From assembly GCA_009760855.2 (NCBI GenBank), contig WPIO01000003.1:2972001-3036000 (forward strand): 64,000 nt of DNA, in the 5' to 3' direction. The stretch's first letter is position 1; the number at the start of each line of letters is the position of its first letter. Below are positions 59,086 through 64,000 of this stretch, in pieces. Source of the DNA: Cristatella mucedo (taxonomy: Eukaryota > Bryozoa > Phylactolaemata > Cristatellidae). A program made the translations under genes and the position numbers. The notes under the pieces are model-generated. The model was not told the DNA's origin. It did not search any database and was given only the letters and a program-made list of their open reading frames with translations.

Positions 59086-59420
59086 CTCTTGCTCTGGTTT
59101 TCTAAGGCTTCGAAGACAGAATAATGCAAGCTCTATGATCTGAACATTGGGGCCTGGACTCCTGCCTGTTAGAACTTAACTTGTATGAACACAAAGATTT
59201 ATCTAAAATAGAAATCTTTAGCAGACAGAAATCCAGAGGAATCTCACTGGCAGTGCTTCCAATTGAAATTTACTTACGCTTTCATGAACTCAAACCGCCA
59301 AATTCTGCCAAACCCCAGGATCTGCTTGATTTTTAACGATTTTTGAGGGAAATTCAAGCCTACCGCAGGAGTCCTGGTTTTTAAGATGATGGAGAAGTCT
59401 GCGTTGGAGAATAACAATAA
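58570..59420. other. Gene 2 intron
   Basis: AT-rich sequence with a (CT)n tract at 59023-59085; no other feature. Confidence 0.4.
59023..59085. repeat. (CT)n microsatellite
   Basis: CT dinucleotide run with one CC interruption near 59068. Confidence 0.95.
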
Positions 59421-59424
59421 TTCA

Positions 59425-59520
59425 ATTGTTATAGCACCAATAGGGAGCTCAATCTCTATCTAGGCACTCTACATTTGCTTTAAAAGAAGGCATGCTCAAA
59501 ATAGCTAAAGAGGAAGTCAG
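59425..59520 (-). mobile_element. LINE B 3' end fragment
   Basis: AGCACCAATAGGGAGC, TCAATCTCTATCTAGGCACT, CTACATTTGCTTTAAAAG: only the terminal hairpin region. Confidence 0.75.
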
Positions 59521-59524
59521 ACTT

Positions 59525-61645
59525 TTATTTTGGGTATTCCCTGTACATTACAAATTTGTTTGTGCTATGCCATATAAAGTGTTAAATCCCACTATATTAG
59601 ACAACAACCAAGCAATTTTGTTTCGGCATGCATTTTAAACTGTATCCTTAAAAAGTACTAGGCGGACAAGCTGAAGCTCTCTTAATAATAACAAGCTTAT
59701 AAATACATTGTATTAATAATTATTATTATGAAACCTTAGTAGAACACTCGTAAGTAAATAAATCTTTTCTAAGAAATTTCATATAACGGCTGAATAAAAA
59801 GCACGTTCACTGGCAAGCAATGAAAACTATTCAGCTGATAGGAGATTAGTCGCTCAGTTTTCGAAATCTTAACCACATTGAAGACAATTAACTTGGAAAG
59901 AGCAAAGACTGAGAGTTTGTTTTTTAGCTTCATTTTAAAATTTTGTTAAGTTAAGGATTTCCTGTAGTCATTCAATTGAGAGCTCTAATTATTTCATCGT
60001 CGAATAAGCAATAGCGAGTTCAGCTAAATCAGATTTTCATAGCTATGGAAGCCTCACACAATCCTAAACAGTATCTAAGCATGCATTCGCGGATCATCTG
60101 ACAGAATAGTCGCTAGCAGAAACTTTCGAAACTGTAGAAATACATAAACTGCATAAATAAGTAAGTGAGACGTTCAGGAGAAAGAGCGGGAGCTGTAGAA
60201 TTTTCTCAGGCCTCATAAATAAAGTTGAGGCTTTAGAATCGCTTCATCAGTCAACTTGGTCTACGGTCACAGAAAGCGTCCCCTTCGTCCTCTTCTTCGG
60301 TCCTTTAGTCCCTCGCCTAGGCCCCCTCGTCCAAGCAATTGCTAAGATAGCAAATCAAGTTTTGAATATATACGCGTAAGACTAATGTAAGAAGATTTGG
60401 GCCCTTCCTCGCAGCTCTTTGTGCTTGCGAAATACTCGATAAGCGAGTGAAAATAGCTCTTCGATTCCGGAGAGATAGACAGGACGAATGTGGTGACTGA
60501 CAATGGAATCTTTGTTCTTGACTAGTGTGTCTACTCTTAGCTTGCCTTCGCAGATGAGAAGATGATCAGATGGTGATATTTACGTGATGCTCCAAGCACA
60601 AATACTCCACCGATTGAACCTAAGACTATCTGCTTAATGTTTCTATGCAAAGAGCTGTGTAGTCTACCATATGTCAGTTAGTTGTTGTTTGGTTGGTGCT
60701 AATTACGTTAGAGCCTTGCTCAAATCATTGAGAGCTTTAGCAAAAATTCAAAATCGCCATGTGAGACCTAGCCTGTCGACCTGTAGGTCAAGACAATGCA
60801 AATCAACAATCAAGAAGATACATGAGATTTTTTTGGCTTCAGCAGCTGAATAGCTGAGAGCGTTACCACTGCCAAGAGCTCGTTGCTGCAAACTGAAGTT
60901 CAAAACTATTTGAGCGCCACCTCAGAGCTGAGAAGCATTTAGATATACAAGTCTTTGTAGGTCTTAAAATCTTCTGGATCATAGTTTTATTTTGTTTAGC
61001 GCATTTATTTGAAGACTACTTTACGCAGCGGCTCCTCGTAAGATTCCAAAAAGAACTTTAGAGCCTAAGAAGACCAATCTTACAATTTCAATGACTTGCC
61101 TAAATTGCTCAATCTGGGCTCTATTTTTTAGGTCAAACTTTTCAGTTCTTTTCTGATTCCCAATTTAGGACAACTTTCACGTGTCCAGAAATGTTGCTAT
61201 CTCTACATTGCATTGCCATACCGATCCAATTGTAACACCCAAATACCTGAGGATTTTTAAGAGCTGTATACAAATGTGGGATATATATTGGCTCTATAAC
61301 AAACACTCGACAAAAAATTCTCCTTTTGTGCCTTTCGGCATTTATTTTTCTCGCACGTTTTCTGCATCACTCAATAACTTAAGCCAGCTGAAAACAGTGA
61401 GAGGATTTTTAATTTGCGGTTGGTTGCTTGACATGAGCGTGAAAGATATCAAGTCAAAAAGGAGAAATATTTGCATCTTAATTGTATGCTCGGTGAGACC
61501 CCGAATACGAATTCAATAAGTAGTTAAATTTGCTGTATCATCAGTCGTAAATAATTATTCACTTATTCTAAAACTTATCTGAGTTCTCTATAGAACATGC
61601 ATCTTTACAAGGCCCCCTAACCCTAGCTAAGGGTACCATAATAAA
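59525..61645. other. Gene 2 intron, unrecognised
   Basis: AT-rich. 60900-61500 has open stretches on both strands, with weak reverse-transcriptase-like text on the minus strand near 61220-61260 (ILRYLGVTIGSV). Not strong enough to call. Confidence 0.3.
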
Positions 61646-61735
61646 AAACAATAAGAATAGCACATTTGTATAGTACCCTCAGATAACTTAATCTCTATCT
61701 AGGCACCTTAAATATGCTATAAAAGAAGCATAATC

Positions 61736-61875
61736 TGCAGGGGCTTTGATAACCCTGGAGGTAAGGCGGGCGATCGGTAAGACCGAGTTCGTAGGTTCGC
61801 ATCCTGCAATTGGCCATCCTTTATTGCAAGCTGTGGTGACAGCCGCTAAGCATTGAGCCCCTTAAATAAGTTTAT
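61736..61875 (+). mobile_element. SINE A, diverged, in LINE B
   Basis: GGAGGTAAGGCGGGC, GACCGAGTTCGTAGGTTCGC, CCTGCAATTGGCCATCCTTT, GCAAGCTGTGGTGACAGCCG, and tail AAATAAG. Confidence 0.65.
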
Positions 61876-62502
61876 ACATGAACATTTATTGAATTTTTAG
61901 TTGTATCTTTCCCAATGTGAACAAGCATACGATTAGGGGTGACATGCTCAGGGCCAATATGAAAATATTGGTAGTGGCAATATACGCAGTGCCAGCATGC
62001 ACAGGCACACACACGACGAATCAAATGGGTCCACTAAATTCTGTGCTCAAAAGTGTATGCTAGCTTTTTTAAATATCCTAAAGTCAGAGGATGTTGTGAT
62101 GTAAGTCAGGTGTGAGTTCCAGGCTTCGAGAGCTTACAAACTAAACGCACGATCATCAAATGATCTGAGGTTCGTACGAAGTAAACTACTCGATTCGGAA
62201 AAGCGGGTGATACGATGCCTAGCCTTGTGGGGGAGTAGATCTGATAGGTAGGCTGGAGCCAGAAAATAAAGGGACCTAAAAGTGAGTGACAGAATTTTGA
62301 AGGCGATGTGCTGCTTGGCAGCGAGCCCGTGCATTTCAGCGAGAAGTAGTTTGCTGCGACAGCTGCGATACTCAAGACTGACAAGCCTAGTTGCAGAGTT
62401 TTGCAACAACTGTAAGCACCCGATTGAACATACCGATAAAGCAGCAACCAGTTAGGTGCATTAGTCGGGATGGGATTTCAAAAACGCATAGACCAATTTC
62501 GA

Positions 62503-62655
62503 GCTGGTTTGGTCTAACGGTTAAGGTGCTCGCCCCGACCAAGGTCTGACCGAGGTCATGGGCTCGAGCCCCGAGGCATATGTGAAGCGCCTGAATAGAG
62601 ATTAAGTTCTCTTGAGGCGCTATACAAATGAATTATATATATATACATATATTTT
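62503..62655 (+). mobile_element. SINE B with TA-rich tail, in LINE B
   Basis: GAGCTGGTTTGGTCTAACGG head, GTCATGGGCTCGAGCCCCGA B-box, GCGCCTGAATAGAGATTAAG and CTTGAGGCGC hairpin, then ATGAATTATATATATATACA tail. The best full-length SINE B in the window. Confidence 0.95.
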
Positions 62656-62825
62656 GGATGCAGTTTCCACGTCTAGGCAAGCCTGAATTTTAGCCATGTT
62701 GGGTAGCTGAGAGCAAGTAGACTTGACTGTGGCGCTGATGAAAGGTCACTTTTGAGCATTGCAATAGCAGTTGATTTTTATTCCTCATTACGCATCGATT
62801 AGCCAAAAAATTCTTTTAAGCTTAC

Positions 62826-62920
62826 CATGAGCTGATGATCAGGATCCGCTCCATAGTCCGGTCCTAGTACACTATAGTACTGCACGTTAAAGATTGGTAG
62901 TGCTAACGATTGCGAATTGA
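62826..62920 (-). CDS. CTHRC1-like gene 2, first-domain exon
   Basis: 95 nt with a very strong acceptor (GGTTTTTATTTTTTTAG) and donor CTCATG/GTAAGC, phase 1 to 0. Encodes 31 residues: NSQSLALPIFNVQYYSVLG, PDYGADPDHQLM. LPIFNVQYY matches LPFFNIQHW of gene 1. It joins in phase to 58466-58569. With the following exons the gene 2 domain is 175 residues. The signal-peptide exon is expected above 62920 or beyond the window. Confidence 0.7.
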
Positions 62921-62929
62921 CTAAAAAAA

Positions 62930-64000
62930 TAAAAACCGGCAATGTGGGTGCATAATGTGCTCAATTTGATGGAGCTGCGACAATTGAGACGGCAAACCAT
63001 CATAGCTTTATATTTCACTAGTATTACGGTACTAATAGCTCATACCAAAGAAAAATCAGAATAACTCCAACTTGGCATTTCAAGGTGGGCCTGACGGTCC
63101 ACTGAACCAGTCGCAAAACTCGCCCGACTGACGAGCAATATATTTGAATTTAAAGTTTTTTGAATGACGTTTAGCTGAAATTGAAAATAATTAAATTTTC
63201 TTTCAAGTAAAATCTATTATATTTCGACTATAATAATGCATTTCGCATTAGAAGGGTGAGTACAGTTTATTTCTCTGGATGCTGTGGTGGCTAGCGAATG
63301 TGGAGCACCAGTGCAAATGAAACTAGTTGCATTCAAAATTATATTGGTTGATAATTGCCATGTGCTCAAAGTCTGGAGCCAAGGTACAGACTTTACCAAG
63401 GGCAATGTATTGGTTACCGATAAAGCTGTTCGTTTAAAAGGAACGCTGTCATAAATGGCAGCTTAAGCTCCGTGTGAATTTCATTGCAGTGCTTCTGTTA
63501 CTACCGCTTCAGCAGTGCACTTTGGGGGGAAAGCAGACTATTTTGATGACACAGGCAGAGTAATGAAAAGGGCCCAAGGTCTCCAAGGGAAAAGGTCTCC
63601 AAGACAATGAATAATTGATCAAATTTGATTAATCTCTGGCATTATTGGAAGTAAGATTTTGTTTTGTTGCTCGATATAGGTTCTGCATCATCAATGTAAT
63701 TTATCTTATTCTAACGGAACTTTGGTCTATTGGAGTAGCTTGCTAAGGCTAGCATGCCCATGACATGTCAGCCTCTAGGTTTGGTTGTTATGCACGCATC
63801 GCAAAACGCTCTTGCAAGATAATTTGGAATTAATTATAACTACTAAAAATGTATTACCATGGAATGGTGGCCACAGAAGGAGGAATTAAAAGTCACAATT
63901 CGTTACTACGTTTAACATGCCAATAGCAGCTTTTGACTCTGCATAAAGAAACCAAAAATGTGGTAATAAGACTAGAATTAATGTGATTTTTGTGGTCTAG
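62930..64000. other. Upstream of gene 2 domain exons, nothing recognised
   Basis: AT-rich. A minus frame at 63217-63405 is open but lacks a signal-peptide-like start or a phase 1 donor. Confidence 0.35.

Larger units (their letters stand above)
61650..62765 (-). mobile_element. LINE B copy with two nested SINEs
   Basis: 3' hairpin at 61675-61715 (AACTTAATCTCTATCTAGGC), interrupted by an old SINE A at 61736-61875, then C-terminal codons (FSLKCTGSLPSSTSPSKFCH-type, 62106-62447). SINE B interrupts at 62503-62655, and a short upstream piece ends at about 62765. Confidence 0.8.

Noticed and set aside
60900-61510. Weak reverse-transcriptase-like minus frames and a 112-codon plus frame
   Set aside because: Only one short RT-like string in a broken frame; below the level I would call.

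Overview
This is a metazoan nuclear window, probably from an aquatic invertebrate. Genes are split into short exons with good GT/AG sites and separated by kilobases of intron, and most of the DNA is transposon debris. No prokaryotic operons, rRNA or functional tRNA genes were seen. I cannot name the species from sequence alone. Only partial gene models are possible, and exon joins were checked by hand from splice motifs and codon phase.

The main genic content is a cluster of CTHRC1-like secreted proteins (collagen triple helix repeat containing 1, C-terminal globular domain; no collagen repeat found) on the minus strand. Gene 2 runs from 62920 down to 44434: exons 62826-62920, 58466-58569, 44782-44888 and 44434-44657, with a 13.6 kb intron full of repeats. 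Gene 1 lies downstream: exons 43233-43333, 40095-40287 and 39036-39217. Codon phases agree at every junction. A dead copy of the last exon lies at 30248-30463, a truncated duplicate exon at about 39690-39747, and one exon of a third gene at 3153-3250. 5' exons with signal peptides are missing or uncertain.

Two other minus-strand gene fragments look real. One is a small secreted PAN/apple-like protein (signal exon 17104-17155, last exon 14192-14463). The other is a Ser/Thr-rich, mucin-like segment in two phase 1-1 exons (9557-10045 and 9146-9463). A GC-rich, CpG-rich island at about 24260-25660, with (GCG)n and (CT)n tracts, may be a promoter.

The remainder is mobile DNA. There are three L2/CR1-type LINE families: A, with an (ACATT)n tail; B, with an (ATT)n tail and by far the most copies; and C. 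There are tRNA-derived SINEs: A, tail ATTTATTT; B, whose 3' end copies the hairpin of LINE B; and a third type, C. DNA transposons are a complete but decayed pogo/Tigger-like element with TIRs (46503-48900), a hAT transposase relic (about 26090-28130) and a 405-bp hAT MITE with a perfect 8-bp target duplication (20380-20784). Elements are nested: SINEs in LINE B, LINE A in LINE B, and Tigger inside the LINE B tail.

Layout: 0-9 kb LINE debris plus the third CTHRC1-like exon; 9-10 kb mucin-like exons; 11-20 kb PAN-like gene with repeats; 20-29 kb hAT elements, LINEs and GC island; 29-45 kb pseudogene, gene 1 and the 3' end of gene 2; 45-63 kb gene 2 introns filled with nested transposons.
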